The notes beneath the pieces are model-generated. The model did not search any database. It saw only the letters and a program-made list of their open reading frames with translations, and was not told where the DNA came from. 64,000 nt of DNA. Origin: Xylocopa sonorina. Lineage: Eukaryota > Arthropoda > Insecta > Hymenoptera > Apidae. Shown here one piece after another: positions 37,184-49,126 of the stretch (position 1 is its first letter; each line of letters begins with the position of its first letter). Both the position numbers and the translations under genes were made by a program. The stretch lies in the NCBI RefSeq assembly GCF_050948175.1, contig NC_135200.1, positions 2,108,001 to 2,172,000 of the forward strand, read 5' to 3'.

Positions 37184-40100
37184 AGAGTCAAACCCCAGAG
37201 ATAACTATTAAGGTAGGGGTACAGAAATGATTCAGGCTTTATAGCAATGCCACTGAACATAATTTATGATAGAACATCAATAAAAGTGTGGGGTTCCAAC
37301 TATCCTTACACGTTACATTATAGTCACAAGTATTATATCATGACTCACTCTGTGGTGTCTTGTTAAGAAACGGAACACACAACCGCGTATTTTTCGTGTG
37401 TCCCACACCATACATATAGACACAACATTAATTGTATACAAATAGAGAAAAAAAAAACAATAATGTACACACGTACCAATTAAAATTCACATATTGCATT
37501 GAGTTCTACAACTTTCATTGTATTGCTTGTATTTTTATTATTGAGAAACAAACAAAAGAAAAGAAATGAACATAATACATGGATTGAGTATAAGTAGTGT
37601 GAACAAAAAAAGTGCATGGTACTGTTTTGAAACCTTAAACAAATAATTTATTGGAAACTGTTTAGACGAACAACTATATTTGTTGCGTGTATTGAATAGA
37701 AATAATATTGTTTGAGGTTTCAAAAAGTGTACCAAAATGATCATAGTTTATATTTAAGAGAGTGTCACATATAATTATTAGAGCGAATGGAGCATGAAAT
37801 GTTCCACTTGAAGGAAATACAAAGAGGGTTGATGCAACAGTAAATTCGGCATATACAAATTGTGCCATATAAATAATTCAATAAATTCTGTAATGAATTT
37901 CGTTAATAATTGTAACACAGCATTACACATAATAATTCATCAGAATCATAATAGCAGTCAATTTTTCGCTTATTATTAATGTTGTTTTCATTAAGTAGAT
38001 GAACAAACATAATTTACATAAATAATTATTTTTATAATCATAAAAACACAATTTAATGCGAGCTCATCTGCAATGCCTATTCCTTATCATATATTTTATT
38101 TTAATTACATACTGTTTCTTTTTTATTTTTCAGATTCCTTTGTACAAGTACAATTTTTAAATATCTGTATAATTTAAGAATCAAACAAAAAAAACTTTTG
38201 CATCAATCCTGTCAAAACTTCCTAAGTGAAACACAATTTATATACTGAATGAATTCATGCATTCACGATCATTAAATTGAAAGTTAATTGCTTGTGAACC
38301 TACTGGCGACTTTTTTACTAATTAATAGAAATGATGCTTCTGGTAAATAAACATGTGTAATGCAAGTTAAATGAATTTAATGTGTTGTGTCAAATCATTC
38401 GTACTCGTTAATACACAGACATTGTATACATGAGCATTGGATGTATTCGCAGAATACATAATTTCATAGAAGTAAGCATGTAACTTGAACATACGCATAA
38501 TGAAACGATACAGTAGTAGCAATAAAATGGGAAAAAAAAGAAGGGTGTATAGACGTGCACACTAGTAATTTACTAAGGCTGTAAAAGAAAATAGCACAGA
38601 AATCATAATATTCTGGATACAGCAAACCTATTCTGCATAACGCAGGGTTAAGCATTTTTCAACTTTGTTTTATACATTATATATTACACCTTTTTCTGAG
38701 TTAGTAAAAAAAAAAAAAAAAAATAAGAAATTTTCTTATCTGGAGAAAAAATGAAAATGATAATATTATAACGAAAGCGAATTTAATTACACAAGTACAT
38801 CTTTTAGAAAAATCAGTAATACATCTTACAATTTGTGTATAGTTAATTTTGTATTTGCTCTATTTATTGTCTTCTTATATATATATTTCTTTTTATTTTT
38901 TTTCTTTTCCACATATAATCAGTTTCATTGTCAAAAATAAGCTTAACTAACTCTTAGAGATTCGATACAATACTTTTGCAAGTTGATTATCTTTTTATTT
39001 GCCAATTTTTACTAAAGAGTAATGTGACATTACAAAACAAACACTTTCCTCTAATTATAAGAACCACACATCTACATTTCTTCTATATCTCACTACAGTT
39101 TTGACACTGAATATCATTATTTTGCAGGTTTTTACAAAATGATCATACATTAAATTAGTAGAATATAAGAAGAATAGGTTTTTGTTGCAAAGCTGATTAA
39201 TCAATCACCAATGCACATGCATAAAACACAAATTAAAGCTTTCAATGCTTCAATCTTATTTGTTATGTACATAAATTCAAAACTACACAAATCAGTTTAT
39301 AAGTGTATATAATTATTATATATCACATACATACTACATTGTATATATCAAATTGAATATCTTTTGCTATATCTTTTGCAACATTTTATATCAATCGATA
39401 AAAAGATGCTTCAACCAATCGCAAATTATGTATGTGCAGTTGGTTTTTAAATTTCAGCATATTCTCCTGATTTTAAAATTTACGTATATCTTGGGAAGTA
39501 TTAAGTTACAAATATCAAACTGGCTTACGAGATCTATATTTAGGAAAATATTGCTGAAGCAAAGTAAAACAGTATGCCATGAACTGATATTATGTCGTCT
39601 CATTATAAACAAAAGGTAGAAAAATAAAGAAATGTTATCGTATTTAGAATCGTGTATCATTCTTATACATTGAACTATTGTACTACAAAACATGTGATGA
39701 GCAGGACTAACAACCAGTTTTAAAGCTAATAAATAATTATTCACATGTGTATGTATATTCTAACATATATAAAAATTTTAAAAATAAGTTTCATAAGGAA
39801 ATAGGTGAATTTCTACGATTAAAGTCGTATTTATAAATTACATAATTTTAGCGATATTTTAAAAACATGTACAAAACATTTATTAAAAAATAGTTAATTA
39901 AAAAAATAAAGATTTCAAATTAAAACATCAATATGCAAAATTATTTTTTACAACATTTTACAAATCAGAAATATTCAAGTCTTCTATAATTGAGACAATT
40001 GCACTTGCCGTAACGAAAAATTCTAACACGTATACATTTCGTTATATACCATTAGTTGATTTGAATTATATCTTTCGCAGCTATTCTAATAAATTTCTGT

Positions 40101-40780
40101 TTCTCGTTAACACAAAAATAACTGAAATATGTAGATTGAAAACGCGTTAATTGAAAAAAATAATAATTTATTTAAAAACCTGAAATTACAATGACTTTAT
40201 TGTAATTATCACTATGTACATTCTTTTAGAATATTCATGTTGAATATTATTTACTATGTACAAATTAGTAAATTTACGATAAATAAGGTTTCTTGTCAAA
40301 TTTTAATATACTATTATATCACAATTTTTAGGTTTCCATTTTTGATGTTTAAATAAGGTAACATTTTCATGTATTTCATATAAAAAGAGATATTGGAAAT
40401 TTTATCAATTTTACACATGTAACTTAGCACTAAACAACATAAATAAATGCAATCTTTCACTTGTATATTTAAAATTATTGCTTAAAACATTAATATTTAG
40501 AGATCAAACTGTATACAACAATTTTATCTATGCACAAAAAGAGTCTTTTTATATTTATGAAACACTTAATCTCTTTAATCACATTTACGTAACTTTCTGT
40601 CAGTAATTATACACTAAACTCAAAAAGTCACTTTTATGTCGCAAAGTTAAAGTTAAAACAATATTTCTATCTCAAGTATGAAACAAACTGTTAATGTTGA
40701 TTATATTCTATTAATTATATATTGGAATATTGCTATGAAAAATTGAAATATAAAAAACATTTGTGTTCTCATTAAATAGA
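37184..40780. other. convergent intergenic / 3' UTR region between PP2A and SLC25A16
   Basis: About 3.6 kb between two genes reading toward each other, so it holds both 3' UTRs. No coding frame is supported. An A tract of about 17 is at 38707-38723. Alternative poly(A) signals beyond 37279 are possible. Confidence 0.45.
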
Positions 40781-43689
40781 TTACAATTTCATTCCTGTAT
40801 CCAATTGTAATATTTGTTTCATGACCTCGTATGTTGTAAAACTAACTGATACCATAGGAACAGCTCGTAAATAATTGATACTCATTCCACGATACAGACC
40901 TTTCATGATACCATTTTCTTTGTATATCATTTTTATAGTCTGCCACATGCTAAAGCTAAACAAAATTTATAATTAAATGTTGTCTATTAAACTATTGACA
41001 AGAGTAAATAATCTTTTTTTATTTAAGTCAGAATTTGATTAATGTTTACCTGTATTTGTGTGTAGCATGATTCATCATACCTAATTGCATACGCCTTCTA
41101 GTAACGTCTAATGGATAAGAAAAACTTTGAGCAATGGCACCTGCAATACCTCCACATAGCAATCTTGCTGGTATAGTTAAAACTAAACCACCTGTAATTA
41201 TATTGACATTTTATTTTCATCAAGCATTAGTTATACAAAAACATAAATCAAAATTATGCACTCAATAATGTTTATTTTGATTATAAAAGAATTCGAGCAT
41301 TTGTATAATTATAAATTAGTCAAAATATACTCTAGGAATATTTTAAGAAAAATTTTTAATGCCAAATAAATTTCTTTAAACTCAATACTGATCATATTTA
41401 CATACATTTTGTATTGATATGAATACATAGATTTTTATGTAATATTTATTAATAATATTATTATTAAAATTTAAAGTTAATCATACCAGTATTTCTATCA
41501 CATTTTTGACAAAAATAATTCGGTGCATATTTCATGCATAAATATTTAAGCTTTTCAAATGAATAAAATGAAAATCCTGCATATGGAATCATGCCAAAAA
41601 TAGTTGGCCAAAACCCTCTGTACAATGCTCGAATACCACCTTCCTGAAAGATTCAATAATATTAGTGTTGAAAAAAAATACTTTAAGTTTCCTTCTTGAT
41701 AATTAACAGTTAAAAATGCATTAACCAGTTCGCTACCAGCCATCACATATATGTGACAAACATTTCTGTTCAATTTATGAAGACATGTTAAAATATATAA
41801 AGAAAAATGGTAAAATATATAAAGAATGTGCTTGGTCTGCGATAATATTAGGTTATTTGAAGTTCACAAAGCCAATAATGGACAACCAATTGGGCTATGT
41901 ATTGACAAATGTTCTAAAATTTACCATACAAAATAATAAATATAATATATAAATGCATTTCACTATGAAAGTTGTATTTTTTAGGTTTTGTTTAGTAATC
42001 CTACTTATTTCCTCCTAATTTAATGTGATATACATATATGTGACACATGGACTATAATGTGTAGCTTTTGTCTATAGCCCAGCATCACGTATGTGTGCCG
42101 GTTTAAAAAAATTTTTTAAATGTTTTAAATATATATAAGTAATCTTTTCAACTGGTGTAATATAATCCCGAAATAAATCTTAGGCTGTGGTGGATATTTT
42201 TCTCAGAAGACAGAAGCAGCAAACTGGTTAACAACATGTATTTGGATTAATCTATATCACACTTTATCTAATATTGTTTTATTTTCCGTACAGAAACGAT
42301 TCAAAGTTCAAAAGTAAGTACACTTACTTTAGTAAGTTTTACTTCTGCGTTCTATCTTCAGCTGATATCATATTTTATGTTTCATAATAATACTAATATA
42401 TCCAAATATTGCAATTCTTCAGTAACATATAATATAACTTACAGTTTTAAAAATCGTGATTCCTGCATGTATGATCCCAACGTAAATATGTTCTCCAGTA
42501 ACTTGGAAAGCAAGTCTGGCTCTAATGATGTCAAGTGGATATGTTAATATAACTGCTGTAACACCAGCTGCAGATCCAGCCAGAAATTTATCTATATGGT
42601 TATGCTTTCCAAATAAGCCTCCTAAATGCTGGTAAAAATTAGGAACAGTTTAACGTACTTGTAATATCATCCGTTTAATAAAGTTTTCTAACAAAAATGT
42701 TCCATTTTTCTCCCCTGACTATATGTACCATTTTTTATCTCAATAATTAAATTATTTTATATTTTTATAAAATGTTCATGTATACATACAATATCCATAT
42801 ACATATATATGGATTTAGACAATAAATCAAAAAGTAAATCTATATTATTAAGGCTCACCTTTAAATTATGAGCATGTCTTTATATTAATAATGGTTACTT
42901 CAGTCTGTGGAACCACTTTACCCAGAACAAATTTTCATTATTTTGTTAACTGTCTTAATGCACCTAGTAACGAATTAATCTAATTACCTTTTTATATAGT
43001 TCGAATGTAGTAAATTGTGTTGCAGCATATGGAAAAATTCTTATCATTTGTGCAAAATTTCCTTTGTACAGAGCAAGAAATCGTTCACGTTGAATAACTT
43101 CTTTCAGTCCAGAGAAAACACCTAAAATGGTAATTTAAAATTTTAAAAAAAGAATTCCTTTTTATAAATTAAACGAAATTTGCTCTCCACACTTTTGCTT
43201 TTGTTTTCTTACCCAAATGTTTATAATGTTTGTTGTGTGCTTGCAACAATATTTTTATCCTATCTAATGGAGCTACTGTTGTTTTCGAACACATTCCAGC
43301 CAAACCTACAAATTATTAACCGACAGTAAAATCTATCATTTTTATTAGACAGCATACATTTTTTTTTTAATAAACTGTCATAATTCATCAATGACACAAA
43401 TATTACTATAAATGAAACAAAATGTTGTAAAATCATTTGTAAACACTAATAATAAATTATTAATATATTACTTGATTCCAATTATGTATGAAGATTGTAC
43501 AATATTTTATAAGAGCTCTAAATAAATTATATTCGTGTAATGTTTAATTTTAGTCGTGAAATAACTGAATGAGAACACATAACGTTGAAATGTAAAATAA
43601 AGTAACGTATTGATAATAAACTTACCGCCGGCAATTAAACTTTTTATCAAAAATTCATAATCCTTTTCTGATTCCAAACGAAATGCCAT
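40781..43689 (-). CDS. SLC25A16: mitochondrial solute carrier SLC25A16 (Graves disease carrier type)
   Basis: An inner-mitochondrial-membrane carrier; SLC25A16 is linked to coenzyme A or its precursors, though its substrate is not fully settled. Exons 43689-43626, 43305-43213, 43121-42988, 42628-42443, 41643-41487, 41191-41050 and 40955-40781 sum to 951 nt, 316 residues. Seen: three carrier repeats with signatures PLDRIK, PLDIIR and PLDVTRRRMQLG, each ahead of a second helix ending in forms such as YKGNFAQMIRIFPYAATQFT, YRGFWPTIFGMIPYAG and YRGMSINYLRAVPMVSVSFT. Gene ends LDTGMKL. The C-terminal half (LLCGGIAGAIAQSFSYPLDV, KGLYRGMSINYLR) fits SLC25A16 better than SLC25A42. The intron between exons 4 and 5 contains a TTAA-flanked element. 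Confidence 0.9.
41721..42231. mobile_element. TTAA-flanked MITE-like element (piggyBac-type non-autonomous)
   Basis: A 503-bp insert (41725-42227) is flanked by TTAA on both sides. Its ends are inverted: the left begins CCAGTTCGCTACCAGCC and the right, reverse-complemented, begins CCAGTTTGCTGC, with nine of the first ten bases matching. CATATATGTGACA occurs near both the left end (41746) and an internal site (42034). No transposase frame is present. TTAA duplication with short terminal repeats is the signature of piggyBac-family elements; family placement is inference. Confidence 0.6.
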
Positions 43690-43868
43690 TTTTATATCAA
43701 GTGTGTGTACAAAGTGTACCTATGTACACATGAGTTGGGAATATTGGATTTAAAAAAAAAAAACAGATCAAAATATCCGTCACGGAAGGCTATCGTATTG
43801 ATACTATTCCATCGTACACATAATTGTCGATAATGAGGTCATTGACAATGATTTACTTCTTTATCTTA

Positions 43869-43919
43869 CATGCTACTTACTCGTAGATGAATTAAAGCGT
43901 ATTATACGTACTGTAACAA

Positions 43920-43951
<32 letters not shown>

Positions 43952-44230
43952 TAACATTAGCAGAAGATGATGAGAGAAGTGGACAAATTTTAATAAGAAA
44001 AAAACTTACATATTTATTATATAGATCAATTTCGTCTACGTTCTCTTGTCAGTACCGATATTATTTCCATGGATTCTATCATCGTTGTAATCGAAGGTAC
44101 CGACGAAGAGGTAATCAATTCGGATTCTAGTCAGGATGCGATTAATGTTACTGACAACGAGCACATTGAATGTTCGATTGAGAATAAGACTATAAGCTTT
44201 ACAGAAAAAAATTTACTTCATAAATTGTAA
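43869..44230 (+). pseudogene. decayed duplicate of the ZCCHC8 promoter and first exon
   Basis: About 340 bp here align with 44624-44945: both start GCTTACTCGTAGA-like, share AGCAGAAG, then GTCAGT-CCGATA-TATTTCCATGGATTCTA, and continue into coding sequence. The copy keeps an open frame from ATG 44069 to TAA 44228 (53 codons, MDSIIVVIEGTDEEVINSDS). It diverges from exon 1 after about codon 40 and lacks the rest of the gene. A (TA)n run (43925-43951) has expanded inside it. The VIDLD motif of the parent is changed to VINSD. Whether the stub is still transcribed is unknown. Confidence 0.75.
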
Positions 44231-44824
44231 ATGCAATATGGAAAGTAAAAGTTTAACTATATCTAAATTTATAGCGGCACAAATACACGGTATCAGTGCC
44301 ATCTACCAAGGAAAAAGCTTGATATTTCCCAATAAAAGTGAATTTCAAATATATAATGAAATATAAATATATTTTATGATAATTAACGGATATTTTTTTT
44401 ATAGGATAAACAAAAAATATATAATATTATCTCAAATGTATGAATATATAATCATATATATAATCATAGCCTGAAAGTAGGTATAAAATTTATTTATTTT
44501 CAAGGTCGTTATTATTTAATCAATGTATAAAATAACCGTATAATTATCGATTAGAAAATAATTAAGAGAAAAAAAAGAAATGCTGAACGAAATTGTACTG
44601 TTAGTAAAATTGAAGATAATCTACACGCTGCTTACTCGTAGACGAATTAGAGCGCCCCTACAATAAAGTTGTATTGTATTAGCAGAAGTTGACGAAGTTG
44701 AAGCGTTGTATATTTCTTTCTAAGGCGAAATATAGGAAGTGAGAAAAGTATCATAAGAAAAACACGTTAATGATATACAGATTAGTTTTATTTATGTTCT
44801 CATGTCAGTGCCGATAGTATTTCC

Positions 44825-47619
44825 ATGGATTCTACGATTACGATCGAAGATACCGACGAAGAGGTAATTGATTTGGACTCTAGCCAAGATGCCATCAATG
44901 TTACTGACAATGAGCGTAGCGAATGCTCGATTCAGAATAATTCATTGTTGAACAACAATACGAATAAGACGGACATAGTCGATGATAATGTGGATAGTAA
45001 CAAAAATGCAACCAGCACGGAAACTTGCGATAGCGCAGAAACTTTCGATAGTTCGGATATGATAAAGCCACTTTTAAAGGTTACGTTCCGAGATGAAAAA
45101 GTTTCACGGTAAGAGGCCTTTTATTCACTTTCAGATGGCATATCGTTTCACTAATGGTCATTAGATGACAAACTAACCTTACTCTGCATATAATTTGTAA
45201 TGAGTACTTGTGTGGGTTGGGTAAACCATACTATATGTTTACATATTCTTAAAAGTATATCGTAAATAAACGTCGATGTAATCCTTTACTTTTAATACAC
45301 CAATTAACATATTTAATTATATTTATTAAAATAATTATATCCATACATTTCCTATACTGTTCGATTGTTTTTTTTTTAATCGAGGTAACTTGTATTTCCA
45401 TTCCCTTTATTGAATTTTTAGGCAATATAGTAAAAGAATAAAAGAATTTCTAGAGGAATTAGTATCTTCCAAGATTAGAAATCAAGAAAATGATAACGGT
45501 TTAACTTTAGAAGTTTGGGATAATGATATAGACTCTACGAGTCAATCTATCGAAATCACAGAGAGTGAAGATAGTCAGGATATAATATGCGATACATTGT
45601 TTACTGTAGATACACAGCCAAAAGTTAAAGACGATCTTGATGTTCCAACTTATGGAAAGGTCTGTTTTTCTATTGTAATGATCAATGTTTACACACGGGA
45701 AAAGATATTTAACATTCATTATTCCTAATAGCTGAGAGTAATTATTAAATTTTTTATTGTTATTCTTATGCAAAATGTAACAATTTCATTTATATTATTT
45801 TAGAAATATGAAAATGTATTCGATAAAACAAGACTGGAATCAAATATAAATTCAAAGGGTGACTGTCCACAAAGATTAACATGCTTCAATTGCCTGGGAA
45901 ATCATAACTTACGAGAATGTACAAAACCAAGAAATTATGCTAAAATAGACACTAATAGAAAAAATTTCAATATGAAAGGAAGTTCAAAAGCTGTTAGATA
46001 TCATTTGGAAGATAATCAGAAATTTGGTCACATAATTCCTGGTCAATTAAGTAATAATTTACGTAGAGCACTAGGTCTCAGAGAGAATGAATTACCTAGA
46101 CACATATACAGGTAAATAATTTTTGTAAAACCCCATGGCTCTAATTAAACTAAAAATTTTAATTTGTTAATAAAACAATAAAAGAAATGTAGTGTTTTTA
46201 ATATAAAGCATTCTTTCGTTTTTCTTAGAATGAGAATACTGGGATATCCTCCAGGATGGTTGGAAGAAGCACGTTTGCAGCACTCTGGTTTGTCTTTATT
46301 CAATTCAGACGGTGTAGCAGAAGAGGACTTGGATGATGAACCAGGAGCTATTTTTGAAGAAGGAGATAGAGATCAGTACGACATTAAAAAAATTTATGAT
46401 TTTCCTGGTTTTAATGTACCAGCTCCACCTGGTACTTATGATGTAAGCACAAGAAATAAACAATTTCATGATAGAGAACGATATATTTTTATGAATTTAA
46501 ATTTTTCAAAACTTACTACGTATAAATAATAGGAACATGGAAAATGTTGGGCATTAAAAATGCCTATTCATAGTAAACAGAGAATGTTACTAGAATTAAA
46601 AGGGAAAAGAGCAGATGATGGATATAAGAGAAAAAAGCTGAAAATTTCTAATAATGCGCTAAAAGATACTCCAGTACCAAAACCTAGTGAAATGGAAATC
46701 GAAGATGTAGAAGGTATGGAAATGGATGCATATCCTCTTCTTAAATGTATGGCCTAAATATATCTTTATTCTTTATTATTCGTTACAGAGAGTGTGGTAG
46801 AGTGTGTACCTATTAATGGATTATTTGTACCACCTTTGCCACGAGAATCTCCTATAAAACCACCAGAACCACCATTATCACAGCCAATATCTGAAGATTC
46901 AGACTACCATTCTCAAGAGTTACAATTTTCTGAATTATCAGTATGTATAGAAAAATGTTACATTCACTTAGCATTTCTATTAGCATTAATTGTAAATATA
47001 AATTTGTTGATTATTGATGGTACACCGGGACTCAACGATTCTGGCGCTGCGTGTAACACTTGGTCGCTGGTTTGAATTTGTGTTAGTGTCAGATGCCGAA
47101 TCAGAATCGTTAACTATCGCTAACGTGCGATGTACATACAATATATTAGACATATATAAAAAATTTGAATGATTTGATGCATTACAGGAAGATATTACGC
47201 CATCTTCACGTCCGAATTCACCATCACTAATTGAATTGGAAAATATAAAGAAACAGTTGCTTGTAGAACTTCAAGAATCGAACTCGAATTCAAACAGTTC
47301 ATCAAAAATTAGTTCTTCGAATTCAGCGTTAAAATCTAACATGCCGCCACCGAACAATGAGAGTACTCCAGAATCGAATCGTATTCGTCAAAATGGAGCA
47401 AATACCAGTCAAGGAAGTGTGAAGTCTATCGACTTAGGAACGCCTGTACTACAAAGTACATCACCGTATAATAAGTTGCCGCCATCTGAGAAATTTTCAA
47501 AAAATATTTGTAACTTAATTAATTTTGAGAATCTACCAGATTCAACTGGTAGATACGAACAAATGACTGGAGTTTTGCAAAAAGTAAGAGATACAATGGC
47601 AAAACTTCAACAAGAGTGA
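44825..47619 (+). CDS. ZCCHC8: ZCCHC8 homologue, zinc-knuckle and PSP-domain protein (nuclear exosome targeting)
   Basis: ZCCHC8 is the scaffold of the NEXT complex with MTR4 and RBM7, which feeds short-lived nuclear RNAs to the exosome. Exons 44825-45108, 45422-45659, 45804-46111, 46229-46442, 46533-46713, 46789-46940 and 47188-47619 sum to 1809 nt, 602 residues. Seen: an acidic N-terminus with SUMO-interaction-like EEVIDLDSS (about 12-20); zinc knuckle CFNCLGNHNLREC (201-213), spaced CX2CX3HX4C, one residue shorter than the usual CX4H; PSP domain about 237-296 (FGHIIPGQLSNNLRRALGL, MRILGYPPGWLEEA); Pro-rich ENGLFVPPLPRESPIKPP-like segment; and a conserved C-terminal helix. AATAAA at 47692-47697. 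Tandem with a relic copy of its own exon 1. Confidence 0.92.
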
Positions 47620-48626
47620 TCGTAAGTATTCAATTTACAATATAGAAAAATTTATTGTCATATTTCATGAGCATAGATTTTGCAATTAAAAAATAAAAGA
47701 GCAATAGTCCTTCCGTTATAAAGGTACATAGTAATATGAAAGACTTATATTTGAGTCGTCAATCCCAACGTAACTTATTCGCAAGTTTTTAAAAAATGAA
47801 GAGGAAGGTGTTACCTGTATGAAATACACATTTAGCAAAATTTTTTGGAGGCTACAACTTTTAACTGAAAAAAAATATCGCTTTGAATCCTGTGATAAAA
47901 AATCACAAAAAATTCAAACTTTCAAATATTGTGGGATATATTATTTTTTCAAATTTTTTAAATTCATTTTTACCCATATTTCGAGTTTTCGTGTTTGTGA
48001 AAAATTATAAAAAATTGCAATACACCAAAGAAGTATCCTCAAATTATATATTATTTATATTAAATGTTATAAGTCGCGTCTTGGGGAAACTTTCCGTTTC
48101 AGAGTTATAATGTGAAATTCATTTCGATGTGCAAACTATGGATGCAATATTCGAACAAAATAAATGCTTTTCTTAACATATAATGGCTTAATATTTCTAT
48201 CATTAGAGACCAAGTGATCATTAGAGATTAGAGACCATGTGACATTTATCCAAGCCTTTTTGCATTTCTCGTTTCTCTAAGTCATCTAACTAATGAACTC
48301 AATTACAAAGAATAGTATTCTTTCTGGTCTTTTAGTGTGCACATCGGTCGAAATAAAAAATAAGTAGCAATGGATTGTAATAAATGATGACATATTTTTA
48401 ATCAAGAAAAGAAAAGAAAGTAAAAGATAATAAAATCTTGTGCCAGAAGAGCTTTATCGAAACAAAATTTACAAATCTCATTCTAGAAAACAGCAATATT
48501 AACACGTTAAAAATGAATGATTACAAAATAATTTTAAAATCCTCATTGCCACCTTACTAAAAGGATGAACTAGACAATTATCAACACTTAAAATAAATGA
48601 AAGTTGACTGTATAACAATAAAAAAT

Positions 48627-49126
48627 GGCTAGTTGAAAGTGTTAATAGTTCACTGAAAAGATTTAAATATTTTTAAGAAGTTGTAGCTTCAGAATGTGTT
48701 TCAAAACTGTTTGAAGATTTTGAAATTGCTAGTGCACTCCACAGCGCACATTTTAAACAAATATATGATGACAACGATGATCCAGAAGTAGCCTCAGTAT
48801 TATTAAAAGACCTAATGTGATGCAGAAGATTGTTGAATGTGAAAATCTTTCATGGGATTTTATCTCTTGCAAAATTCAATATAGAAGACCATCTATTTTC
48901 TAACATATGTGAATTTTTCATCAGCAAGGGAAGCTGTCTTCTAAATTTTAGCAAATATGGTTTGGACATTAGACATCGTTCTTTATGAAAGTGAAATTAC
49001 AATCTTAAAAAAAGTTTTGCTAAATATGTATTTTGAACACCTCTCCTTTCATTACTTGAAGGTCTGCAATAAAGTTACACTGGGAATCGATGATCCATTT
49101 ATGGATCTACAAACATACAAAGTGTG
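48627..49126 (+). pseudogene. decayed transposase-like coding fragment
   Basis: A broken reading frame runs WLVESVNSSLKRFKYF, stop, EVVASECVSKLFEDFEIASA, then KQIYDDNDDPEVASVLLKDL. It continues in other frames (QKIVECENLSWDFISC; LYESEITILKKVLLNMYFE) with several stops and frameshifts. The layout of ESVN..LKRF.yF followed by an acidic IY-type helix recalls the C-terminal part of DDE-type transposases and their domesticated relatives in insects. That family call is from memory of pattern only. It is clearly not functional as it stands. Confidence 0.35.

Noticed and set aside
39353..39744. Overlapping frames in the PP2A/SLC25A16 convergent region
   Set aside because: AT-driven open frames on both strands without start context, codon bias or family similarity.
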